This document shows positions 1-5,753 of a DNA stretch of 7,229 nucleotides, one piece after another (the first letter of the stretch is position 1; every line of letters starts with the position of its first letter). The translations under genes and the position numbers were made by a program. Below the pieces are notes generated by a model. The model did no database searches and was not told the origin of the DNA. It worked only from the letters and a program-made list of their open reading frames with translations. The DNA is from Halomonas sp. (GTDB lineage: Bacteria; Pseudomonadota; Gammaproteobacteria; Pseudomonadales; Oleiphilaceae). Location of the stretch: NCBI GenBank assembly GCA_007135745.1, contig SLIH01000175.1, positions 1 through 7,229 on the forward strand. Reading direction: 5' to 3'.

Positions 1-643
1 AGTCTTCCACTTGGCCGCTCATGTTGCCCGGGTCAGCGTTGACGCAGGAATAACACAGGGCCATGTGCCCCTGTGAGCTCATTTCGTCGCCGGAGGTAAA
101 AGGTGAGCCTATATCGGCGAAGGTGTCTCCGGAAAAGCCACCGAAGCGCAGATAAATGGTACCGTTGCCGCCGTCAAAATCCCCAAATTCAGCAATTTCA
201 ACCTGCCCATCCATGGTCATGCTTTGGCCGCCTGCGCTCATGGTGCAATCGTCGGCGGACATGGCATAGCCGTCGTCGCTGGAGCCGGCGGGATGACCTG
301 TGATCCCCTCCGGGAATGGGATGTCACTGCCCTGGAACGACGGTTCCTCATCCATGACCATTGGCCCGCCAGAATCGCAGTCGATGGTCTGGGTGCTGGC
401 TGTGGTCATTGTGCCGCTCTGGGAGGAGGTCGATCCGCCACCCCCCTGCTGCTCGCCTTGCTCGGCAAAAGAGTCCGCCTGGTCACCGAATCCGGTCAGT
501 CCCTGGGTGGCAACCACGGCTTGCTGTTCATCGGTCAGCGAGCTCTCGAATGCATCGTCATCGCTGTCGCTGCTACTGGAACAGCCGTACAGTGCGATTG
601 AGACAATGGCGAGGGCGAGTGGGGCGTACTTATTCCGTTCCAT
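1..643 (-). CDS. Partial outer-membrane lipoprotein of unknown function
   Basis: The frame opens at ATG 643-641 and stays open to the left edge: 214 residues are visible and the C-terminus is missing. The start is supported by GGAG 7 nt upstream (651-654). Residues 1-20 form a short basic head and a hydrophobic stretch ending in a lipobox, L18-Y19-G20-C21, so Cys21 should be lipidated after signal peptidase II cleavage. Ser at +2, rather than Asp, suggests sorting to the outer membrane. A Ser/Asp-rich linker (about 22-30) and a Gln/Gly/Ser-rich low-complexity stretch (about 61-80) follow. The remainder is rich in Gly, Asp, Ser and Met, with four more Cys (89, 133, 197, 200) that could form periplasmic disulfides. 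No family was recognised. Lipoprotein identity is well supported; function is unknown. Confidence 0.8.
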   Translation of the reverse strand, partial: MERNKYAPLALAIVSIALYGCSSSSDSDDDAFESSLTDEQQAVVATQGLTGFGDQADSFAEQGEQQGGGGSTSSQSGTMTTASTQTIDCDSGGPMVMDEEPSFQGSDIPFPEGITGHPAGSSDDGYAMSADDCTMSAGGQSMTMDGQVEIAEFGDFDGGNGTIYLRFGGFSGDTFADIGSPFTSGDEMSSQGHMALCYSCVNADPGNMSGQVED

Positions 644-683
644 CTCAAAACTCCTTTTGGTTTTACTGCTGTGTGCCTCTTCG

Positions 684-712
684 AGTGTAGAAAAGGATTA
701 ACGGGTGTTCAA
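684..712 (-). promoter_or_regulatory. Putative sigma70 promoter of the lipoprotein gene
   Basis: On the minus strand a -35-like TTGAAC (707-712) and a -10-like TACACT (684-689) are separated by exactly 17 nt. Each matches 4 of 6 consensus bases. The start of transcription would fall near 677, giving a leader of about 35 nt before the ATG at 643. This suggests the lipoprotein gene is expressed separately from yaeQ. Assigned by eye only. Confidence 0.45.
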
Positions 713-750
713 ATTGTGATCAGCCAAGTGCGCGTGGCTTCTCCCGTGAA

Positions 751-773
751 CAGGCCCCGTCCGGGGCTGCCTG
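751..773 (-). terminator. GC-rich hairpin downstream of yaeQ, weak terminator candidate
   Basis: A stem of GCCCC/GGGGC with a 4-nt loop, extended by CAG/CTG across a small bulge, lies about 13 nt past the yaeQ stop on the minus strand. No T-run follows it, so it is not a canonical intrinsic terminator. It could be a Rho-assisted stop or simply a stem that protects the transcript end. Confidence 0.25.
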
Positions 774-785
774 CGATGCGCTTGA

Positions 786-1328
786 TCAGCCCGGACAGAG
801 GGCTTGTGGCTCGAACATTACATGACGGCTTTCGTCGCCGATTCCAACCTGGCCTTCCTGGATCGTGCACTGCAATGTCATGCTTTTTCCCGCGAATTCA
901 CAAAGCGCCTGGGTGGCCTCCTGGGGCAGGTTAATCACCTCCAGATTATGGAACCGGGACAGCTTGCCGTGGATTTTATCCCACCAGATGGGAACGGTTC
1001 GGCCGCCGTACGTATAGACCTTGACCTGTCGTGACCGATTACAGGCCTTACGGATGCGGGTTTCATCCGGGAGCCCCAATTCGATCCATAGGCCGATCTC
1101 GTCGGTCAGGTCCTTTTCCCAGATCTCCGGCTCATCGTCGGTACTCAGGCCCCTGGTGAACTCCAGCGAATCACTGGCGTTCAGGGCGAAGGCAACCAGG
1201 CGCACCATCATCCGCTCGTCGTTTTCCGAGGGGTGCTGTGCCAGAGTCAGTGTGTGCTCGGCGTAATACTGGCGGTCCATGTCGGCGATGTTCAGTATCG
1301 CTTTGCAGACGGTTGCCTTGAGTGCCAT
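786..1328 (-). CDS. yaeQ: YaeQ family protein
   Basis: This 180-residue protein matches the E. coli YaeQ family in length (about 181) and along the whole chain. Landmarks are MALKAT at the start, L-HPSE--ERMM-RL at about 29-44, TRGL--DDEPE at 58-68, the block W81-IELGLPDE-RI-KAC to about 96, the basic-aromatic strand V102-KVYTY, an IWW motif and a late MTLQ-TIQ. The family was first noticed in E. coli through suppression of an rfaH defect. Its fold is described as a variant of the PD-(D/E)XK nuclease fold, but its biochemical role is not established. The ATG lies 12 nt after the stop of the upstream hydratase gene, so the two are probably co-transcribed. Only a weak purine stretch (GAGA) precedes the start. 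The link to the hydratases may be positional only. Confidence 0.93.
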   Translation of the reverse strand: MALKATVCKAILNIADMDRQYYAEHTLTLAQHPSENDERMMVRLVAFALNASDSLEFTRGLSTDDEPEIWEKDLTDEIGLWIELGLPDETRIRKACNRSRQVKVYTYGGRTVPIWWDKIHGKLSRFHNLEVINLPQEATQALCEFAGKSMTLQCTIQEGQVGIGDESRHVMFEPQALCPG

Positions 1329-1340
1329 GGGATCTCATGT

Positions 1341-1817
1341 CTAGGGTGTTGCGCCGGGTCGGCGTGGTAAACGGACGTCAATGGTGCTGATGCCCACGGT
1401 GTCGCCCTCCTGATCCGTGGCGACAACCTGTATGGTAACAAAATCGTTGCCATTACCGTGCACATGAAGATCCTGAACCTGGCCGGTACAGGTAATGGTC
1501 TGACCCACGGGACCGGGTTTGGTGAATTTGCTGTCGACCCGAACCACCTGGGCCAGTGGACCGAGAGAGCGCAGGACCACGGAGGTCATGAACGACATGC
1601 TCATCATACCGTGCTGCACGGTCGCAGGCGTTCCGAAGACCCTGGCTTTTTTGCTCCAGTCGGGACTCATGTGCACAGGGTTGAGGTCAAGGCTCGCCAA
1701 ACCATAGCGATCGATCAGATCCTGGGTGATCTCGTAGACCACGGCTTCGAGCTCGTCGCCACTGCGCAGATCATCCAGGTAGGGTAGTGGATTTTCCGGG
1801 TGAATCGGCTCAATCAT
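1341..1817 (-). CDS. MaoC-like (R)-specific enoyl-CoA hydratase, catalytic subunit
   Basis: This 158-residue single hot-dog-fold protein carries the hydratase-2 signature. It reads Y38-G-L-A-S-L-D44-L-N46-P-V-H49, a spacer with Ala58 and Gly62, then H69-G-M-M-S-M. Asp44 and His49 match the catalytic Asp/His pair of (R)-specific enoyl-CoA hydratases, and H69-G-M is the conserved helix-end motif. The enzyme adds water across trans-2-enoyl-CoA thioesters in the cytoplasm. GGAG (1825-1828) lies 7 nt before the ATG. The start overlaps the stop of the upstream gene as ATGA (1814-1817), a sign of translational coupling. With its partner it resembles split heteromeric hydratases such as mycobacterial ChsH1/ChsH2 or HtdXY. 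The substrate cannot be deduced from this window. Confidence 0.85.
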   Translation of the reverse strand: MIEPIHPENPLPYLDDLRSGDELEAVVYEITQDLIDRYGLASLDLNPVHMSPDWSKKARVFGTPATVQHGMMSMSFMTSVVLRSLGPLAQVVRVDSKFTKPGPVGQTITCTGQVQDLHVHGNGNDFVTIQVVATDQEGDTVGISTIDVRLPRRPGATP

Positions 1818-2380
1818 GACAGATCTCCAAAGCGGCGGACGTCGTCCCGGGACGGTGGCAGGATCAGCGTGCCCCAGAGTTCCGCCTTCCGGTGGTCGTT
1901 CTGGTCGTAAATGATGGCGTGGGTGGTGATATAGGCCTGCCCGCGACGCCAGAAGCGCTCGCTGTTCTCCTGCATCATGGTCAGGCGGTCGCCCACGTTG
2001 ATTGGGCGTTCGATTTCGACTTTCTGGAAAGGGTTGCGCGCCCCCGGTGTACGGATCCAGGAACCCTGGATGCCGGGCTGACTGAACCAGAACCCAATGG
2101 TGGTGGTAAACACGGGGTGCACCAGCACCGTGCCATTGGGCGCGTAACGACGGGCGTACTCCGGATCCACGTACAGTGGGTGGGTTTCGCCCAGGGCGCG
2201 GTTGTAGCAGAGGACATCTTCCTCCTCCACCCGGAACACACCGGGCGCCTGACGCATGCGCCCTATGTCTGCTCTATCCCAGAACTCGCAATTCTCCCAG
2301 GTAGCCAGGAAATCCCGTGAAAACCGGCGTTGTTTGTCCGTTTCCACCAGGTGTTCGAATCTCTCGGTATTGCCGGACAT
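1814..2380 (-). CDS. MaoC N-terminal-type hot-dog subunit of enoyl-CoA hydratase
   Basis: This 188-residue protein contains the pattern of the MaoC/FAS1 N-terminal dehydratase domain: Y59-NRALGETHPLYVDPEYARR followed by G83 and H88-P-V-F. It lacks the D-x-N-P-x-H...HGM motif of its neighbour, so it is probably the non-catalytic half that helps bind the acyl chain in a heterodimer or heterotetramer. The ATG at 2380 is preferred over in-frame upstream ATGs because a G-rich Shine-Dalgarno (GAG plus a G9 run) sits just before it and the family pattern begins soon after. The longer N-terminus would also translate straight through the promoter. Its last 4 nt overlap the catalytic subunit gene, which suggests coupled translation in equal amounts. 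Steroid, branched-chain or other acyl-CoA substrates are all possible. Confidence 0.8.
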   Translation of the reverse strand: MSGNTERFEHLVETDKQRRFSRDFLATWENCEFWDRADIGRMRQAPGVFRVEEEDVLCYNRALGETHPLYVDPEYARRYAPNGTVLVHPVFTTTIGFWFSQPGIQGSWIRTPGARNPFQKVEIERPINVGDRLTMMQENSERFWRRGQAYITTHAIIYDQNDHRKAELWGTLILPPSRDDVRRFGDLS

Positions 2381-2386
2381 GCTGAT

Positions 2387-2395
2387 CCCCCCCCC
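2387..2395 (-). repeat. Run of nine G in the Shine-Dalgarno region of the hydratase operon
   Basis: On the coding strand the leader reads GAG followed by more G to make nine consecutive G, then ATCAGC and the ATG at 2380. The tract is therefore part of the ribosome binding site. A homopolymer of this length is prone to slippage and could change the spacing or strength of the site. Confidence 0.7.
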
Positions 2396-2408
2396 TCGCA
2401 AGACAGAA

Positions 2409-2426
2409 GTTATCCACATGGATAAC
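2409..2426. promoter_or_regulatory. 18-bp inverted repeat (operator candidate) containing a DnaA-box match
   Basis: GTTATCCACATGGATAAC has perfect 8-bp arms (GTTATCCA/TGGATAAC) around a central CA. It lies in the leader of the hydratase operon, just downstream of the proposed -10, where a bound repressor would block initiation. Its left part (2410-2418, TTATCCACA) is also a perfect match to the DnaA box consensus. Binding by TetR or DnaA is inference. Confidence 0.45.
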
Positions 2427-2435
2427 ATTGTGACC

Positions 2436-2464
2436 AGAATGATCTCCGATCGGAGCATTGTCAA
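2436..2464 (-). promoter_or_regulatory. Promoter of the hydratase operon with a palindrome in its spacer
   Basis: On the minus strand a consensus -35 TTGACA (2459-2464) is followed after exactly 17 nt by a weak -10-like CATTCT (2436-2441, 3 of 6). The spacer contains the perfect 12-bp palindrome CTCCGATCGGAG (2444-2455). A second short inverted repeat, ATTGT-CAA-ACAAT (2457-2469), overlaps the -35. A palindrome filling the spacer is a typical repressor-operator position, and the TetR-family gene ends only about 30 nt upstream. Confidence 0.55.
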
Positions 2465-2493
2465 ACAATGGAGCCAGTGGATTTTTTGGAGTA

Positions 2494-3168
2494 TCAGTGA
2501 CCGGCGTGGCCCTGATCACGGATGTCCGTAAGCAGACGCTCCAGTGCAGGCCGGAGAATTGTTGCCTCGAATGTGCGGCGGGGCAGGGCGAGCTGCCCCA
2601 GAATGTGGCCATTGATGGTGTTGATCAGCAGGGCGGTGTCGGCTTCGGGATTGCGCGACCCCAGTGTCTGGAGCGTGTCATGGACGATCTGTGCGTAGGC
2701 GCGCCCCCATTCGATCAGTGTGGGTCGCAGTTCCGGAAACCGAGCGGCGGCCAGGTGCAGCTCAATGATGGTGATTCCCATCTCGCTATCCGCCGCCATC
2801 TGACGATTACAGTGCCGGGCGATCATCTTCGCCAGTGTTTGGGGAGAGCTGGCGTGAGGGCGAATGTCCTCCCAGGCGGTTTGCAGGGCTTTGATGTTGC
2901 GCTCGGCCACAACCCGGAGGGTTTCCTGTATCAGGTCTTCGCGACTGCCAAAGTAATAGGCTATGGCGCCGTGGCTGGCCTTGGCTTCGGCCACCACGGT
3001 ACGCAGTGTCACGGCGCCGGGACCGTCGCGAACAATAATGCGCATGGTGGCTTTCAGAAGCTGCTCCCGGCGCTGGGCGCCTCGTGCAGTCAATGCTTTT
3101 TCAGGCTTGCCGGAGCGCTGTACTGTGACGTCTGGTTTACGGCTGGTGTTTTTCATGGCGTGCAGCAT
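2494..3168 (-). CDS. TetR/AcrR family transcriptional regulator
   Basis: This 224-residue protein has a DNA-binding head at about residues 31-79. It includes a helix beginning QRREQLLKATMRII, then G-AVTLRTVVAEAKASHGAIAYYF, then the S-REDLI turn typical of TetR helix 4. The remaining roughly 140 residues form the variable ligand-binding and dimerisation region, so the inducer cannot be named. It is probably a repressor of the downstream hydratase genes on the same strand, with an acyl-CoA as a plausible but unproven ligand. Two starts are possible, ATG 3168 and ATG 3156 (residue 5). Neither has a good Shine-Dalgarno, and the longer is used here. An unusually long basic N-terminal extension of about 30 residues precedes the first helix. 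Confidence 0.9.
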   Translation of the reverse strand: MLHAMKNTSRKPDVTVQRSGKPEKALTARGAQRREQLLKATMRIIVRDGPGAVTLRTVVAEAKASHGAIAYYFGSREDLIQETLRVVAERNIKALQTAWEDIRPHASSPQTLAKMIARHCNRQMAADSEMGITIIELHLAAARFPELRPTLIEWGRAYAQIVHDTLQTLGSRNPEADTALLINTINGHILGQLALPRRTFEATILRPALERLLTDIRDQGHAGH

Positions 3169-3208
3169 AGCGCAAAAGTTCGCGAGAGGGGCAGGGGAGT
3201 CGGCTCTA

Positions 3209-3246
3209 ATGATTCAATTGCGATATCCGGGGTTGCAAGGCAGGAT
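3209..3246. promoter_or_regulatory. Candidate overlapping divergent promoters of tetR and the NnrU gene
   Basis: Leftward, TTGCAA (3233-3238) is followed 18 nt on by AATCAT (3209-3214), each 4 of 6, about 40 nt before the tetR start. Rightward, TTGCGA (3218-3223, 4 of 6) is followed 17 nt on by CAGGAT (3241-3246, 3 of 6), about 40 nt before the NnrU start. The two would overlap and compete for polymerase. All elements are weak matches found by eye in a 117-nt intergenic region. Confidence 0.3.
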
Positions 3247-3285
3247 GGGCAGCGAAACAGCTGACAATCACAAGGACATGTAACC

Positions 3286-3858
3286 ATGACTCTGCTCGTA
3301 CTCGGCCTTATTCTTTTTCTCGGCGTCCACTCATTATCGATTGTATCGCCCGGTACCCGCGAAGTTCTGGTCAACCGGCTCGGCGAATGGCCCTACAAAG
3401 GCGCATACTCCCTGATAGCGATTGTCGGATTCGTATTGATCATCAAGGGCTATGGTGCGGCCCGCATGGAGCCGGTGCTGCTTTACACCACGCCGCAATG
3501 GACTTCCCACATCACCATGCTGCTGATGCTGATTAGCTTTCCGGCGCTGGTGGCGACTTACTTTCCCGGCAAAATCAGTCTCAAGCTGAAGCATCCCATG
3601 CTGGTGGCCGTGAAGGCCTGGGCGCTCGGTCACTTGCTGGCCAATGGCATGCTGGCCGATGTACTGCTGTTCGGCAGCTTCCTGGCCTGGGCCGTGGCTG
3701 ACCGCATTTCGCTCAAGCGCCGGACACCCAGGTCCATCCCCCGTATGCCGGCAACGCGGCTCAATGATGCCATTGCCATTGTTCTCGGGCTGGCTCTTTA
3801 TGTTGCTTTTGCCTTCTGGCTGCACACGGCCTGGATCGGTGTTCCGGTTATGGGGTGA
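3286..3858 (+). CDS. NnrU family integral membrane protein
   Basis: This 190-residue protein matches the NnrU family, which is related to the plant haem enzyme 15-cis-zeta-carotene isomerase (Z-ISO). The signature is K102-H103-P-M-L-V-AVK-WA--H116-L-LAN120-G, then LLFGSFLAWA--D and a basic RR loop near 145. Hydrophobic segments lie at about 1-20, 41-56, 74-93, 107-138 (the core) and 161-183, so it is an inner-membrane protein with about five helices. His15, His103, His116 and His180 are candidate haem ligands by analogy with Z-ISO. AAGGA (3272-3276) is 9 nt before the ATG. NnrU was named from denitrification loci of alphaproteobacteria, but many carriers do not denitrify, and no nir or nor gene lies here. 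Its role in this organism is open. Confidence 0.88.
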   Translation: MTLLVLGLILFLGVHSLSIVSPGTREVLVNRLGEWPYKGAYSLIAIVGFVLIIKGYGAARMEPVLLYTTPQWTSHITMLLMLISFPALVATYFPGKISLKLKHPMLVAVKAWALGHLLANGMLADVLLFGSFLAWAVADRISLKRRTPRSIPRMPATRLNDAIAIVLGLALYVAFAFWLHTAWIGVPVMG

Positions 3859-3902
3859 ATGCCAACATTTTCAGCGCTATTCTGGGTCGCCCGCCGTCAC
3901 CG

Positions 3903-4529
3903 TTACAGACTGATGGTGAAAGATGCCAGCCATTGTTCGAGGTCTGCTGGTGACAGAGGTCTGGCGAAGAGAAAACCCTGCACTTCGTTGCAGTTAAGGC
4001 TCTGCAGTATACGGTAGGCTTCCCAGGTTTCCACGCCCTCGGCGACCACGCTGTAACCCAGGTCGTGAGCCATGTAAATCATCGAGCTGACCAGGGTTTG
4101 ATTGCGAGGCTTCTGCTCAAGGCCATCGATGAAGGAGCGGTCGATCTTAACCACGTGAGCTGGAATTTCCTGCAGGTAGGCAAGGCTGCTGTACCCGGTC
4201 CCGAAGTCATCAATCGCGATCAGAAAACCGGCCTGGATCAGGGCTTCAAGCTGTCGGTGCGCTGCCCGGCCATTACTGATCAGGCCGCTTTCCGTCAATT
4301 CCAGTTCAATCACGCTGACCGGAACAGCTGCGTCTCTGAGATAGCCAAGAAGGCGTTCAGTGAAATCCTCCTCTTCCAGATTTGTGGCCGCAACATTGAT
4401 GGATGCGATGGGTAGACCGAACAGCCGGCTGGCCATTCGTGTAATGCGGTCAAAATTCTCACTGGCCGGTGTGCCCAGCAGGTTCAGTTGCTTCAGCGCA
4501 TAGAGGCGCGCGTCTTCATAATGGCTCAT
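3903..4529 (-). CDS. Short GAF-EAL fusion protein, internally deleted c-di-GMP phosphodiesterase homologue
   Basis: Residues 5-44 are the start of a GAF domain (E-RL-AL--L-LLGTP-SE-FDRITRMASRLFGLPIASI). From about residue 45 (NVAATNLEEEDF) the chain is the second half of an EAL domain. Visible EAL landmarks are Asn45, ELTES (77-81), DDFGTGYSSL (107-116), VKIDRSF (Lys128), EGVET (Glu164) and QGF--ARPL (Gln184). Missing are the rest of the GAF domain, any GGDEF domain that may have lain between, and the first EAL strands with the E-A-L motif itself, which supplies a metal-binding Glu. At 208 residues it is far shorter than a normal GAF-containing EAL protein. The fusion is in frame with no stop, so it may still be made, but hydrolysis of c-di-GMP is unlikely. 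It could be a decaying gene or a domesticated binding protein. It lies 124 nt downstream of the paraoxonase homologue. Confidence 0.85.
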   Translation of the reverse strand: MSHYEDARLYALKQLNLLGTPASENFDRITRMASRLFGLPIASINVAATNLEEEDFTERLLGYLRDAAVPVSVIELELTESGLISNGRAAHRQLEALIQAGFLIAIDDFGTGYSSLAYLQEIPAHVVKIDRSFIDGLEQKPRNQTLVSSMIYMAHDLGYSVVAEGVETWEAYRILQSLNCNEVQGFLFARPLSPADLEQWLASFTISL

Positions 4530-4570
4530 CGATCTCGTACCCGTTACGCCCGGGAACGAAGGTACCCGGA

Positions 4571-4588
4571 AGCAAGATGTTGCTTGCT
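4571..4588. repeat. Inverted repeat in the leader of the GAF-EAL gene
   Basis: AGCAAG and CTTGCT form 6-bp arms around a 6-nt loop, about 45 nt before the GAF-EAL start. A TATAAA -10-like hexamer lies just upstream on the minus strand (4592-4597), with no good -35. No T-run follows on either strand, so it is not an intrinsic terminator. It may be a leader stem-loop or an operator. Confidence 0.3.
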
Positions 4589-4653
4589 CGGTTTATACGC
4601 GACAATCTATGCTGTGGATCTAAGTGATAGTCCGTACCTATGTGTGCCAGGGG

Positions 4654-5709
4654 TCAGCGCGCAGCCATCTCGCAGTCCAGAAAGTGCGGATCCATTACCG
4701 GGCCGATCAGCAGGCGTGAACCCCGCACTGCCGCCACGCTGGAGGCGGAGAGTTCTGAGCCGTCGTTCATATAGACCTGCGTGATCTCATAGTCATCCCC
4801 AGCCAGTGGTGTAATGCGAATCACTTCAGCGGGCACGGGATGGTCCGGATCATCCACATGGGTGACGAAAGCCAGGAGTTTCGAGATCCCCCCGACCCAA
4901 AGGTTCCCGTCGCTGTCCATCTCGATGTTATCCGGATGGGTCTGCAACTTGATGGTGTGGCGGTAATCCAGCTCGTGGGATACGGGATTGCGGTCATAGA
5001 CATAAATTCCGGGTTCGATGGTGCCGGCCACATAGAGTGTTTTGCCATCCGGACTCTGGTTCACGCCATTGGCAAAACGGAGTCCGGAGGCCGCTTCGCC
5101 GAATTCATGGCCATCGAAGAAAACGACGTTGGCCAGCGGCAGGCGCAGATAGTTTTCCAGTGTTCGCCCCAGGTCCGAGCGGGCGCCATGATCGTTGGTA
5201 ACGTAGAACTGATCGTGGCTGACTGCGTGGAGATTGTTAGGGCTGGTGATCATGGGGTCGCGAATGGTGCGTCGGTGCACGAGATCGTCGTCTTCGATGG
5301 CAAAAATTTCGATGGTGGATTGATCGCCGCCGTGATTGATGACGAAGAGTGACCGGTTGCCATCGTCATCTTTGAAAAGGCTGATGCCATGGGGCCGGAA
5401 ATCATCCAGCGGCTCAATGTTGAGCCTTTCCGGCGTGGCGTTTTCCTCCTCCAGGTGGTAACGGAAAATGCCTCCCTGATGGGGTTGGCGGGCCATGGCG
5501 GCGCGGCGATCGTAACCCGAGATGTAGGCAATGGGGTATTCGGGATCGATGGTGATGTCCTCACCACCGACCACGCCTTCCACGGCCTCACAGCTGCCGG
5601 CGAAATGGGGCTCAATGGTGCGGAAACTGCCCGCCAGATAGAGGGTATGCAGAACAAAGGCCGTCACAGCTATGACGAGGCCAGCAAGAATCAGGTAACC
5701 GGTTTTCAT
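4654..5709 (-). CDS. Serum paraoxonase/arylesterase family protein (membrane-anchored lactonase-like)
   Basis: This 351-residue protein is almost the length of human PON1 (355) and is collinear with it, which predicts a calcium-dependent six-bladed beta-propeller hydrolysing lactones and aryl esters. Shared landmarks are E50-D51, the His pair H107 (in PHGIS) and H126 (in NH), N158, TNDH (171-174), FANG (N214) followed by SPDGK, D260-N261, LWVG (270-273), TQVY (310-313) and LLIG (333-336). Cys40 and Cys346 correspond to the PON1 disulfide pair. The second calcium-site Asp of PON1 (Asp169) is Asn159 here. Residues 1-27 form a hydrophobic N-terminal anchor without a clear cleavage site, as in PONs, so the propeller probably faces the periplasm. 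The start at 5709 is chosen because GAGG (5721-5724) precedes it and homology begins there; the frame is open further upstream. Substrate is unknown, with acyl-homoserine lactones one possibility. Confidence 0.88.
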   Translation of the reverse strand: MKTGYLILAGLVIAVTAFVLHTLYLAGSFRTIEPHFAGSCEAVEGVVGGEDITIDPEYPIAYISGYDRRAAMARQPHQGGIFRYHLEEENATPERLNIEPLDDFRPHGISLFKDDDGNRSLFVINHGGDQSTIEIFAIEDDDLVHRRTIRDPMITSPNNLHAVSHDQFYVTNDHGARSDLGRTLENYLRLPLANVVFFDGHEFGEAASGLRFANGVNQSPDGKTLYVAGTIEPGIYVYDRNPVSHELDYRHTIKLQTHPDNIEMDSDGNLWVGGISKLLAFVTHVDDPDHPVPAEVIRITPLAGDDYEITQVYMNDGSELSASSVAAVRGSRLLIGPVMDPHFLDCEMAAR

Positions 5710-5753
5710 TTTCAGCGTTTCCTCAACAGTGAGGGCAGGGAACGGGTCTGTGC

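Noticed and set aside
224..601. Rightward open frames of 109-133 residues opposite the lipoprotein gene
   Set aside because: The leftward frame has a signal peptide, lipobox and ribosome site. The rightward ones have shadow composition and no start signals.
717..791. Two copies of TGATCAGCC (717-725 and 783-791)
   Set aside because: A 9-bp direct repeat with no other shared flanking sequence; one copy overlaps the yaeQ end. It is likely chance.
2381..2464. Longer N-terminus for the MaoC N-type subunit from ATG 2464
   Set aside because: It would translate through the promoter and both palindromes, and it lacks a ribosome site. ATG 2380 has a strong G-rich site.
2458..3264. Rightward 268-residue open frame opposite tetR
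   Set aside because: It is antisense to a clear TetR protein, has Gly/Gln/His-rich shadow composition and no domain, and is explained by the GC bias of the real gene.
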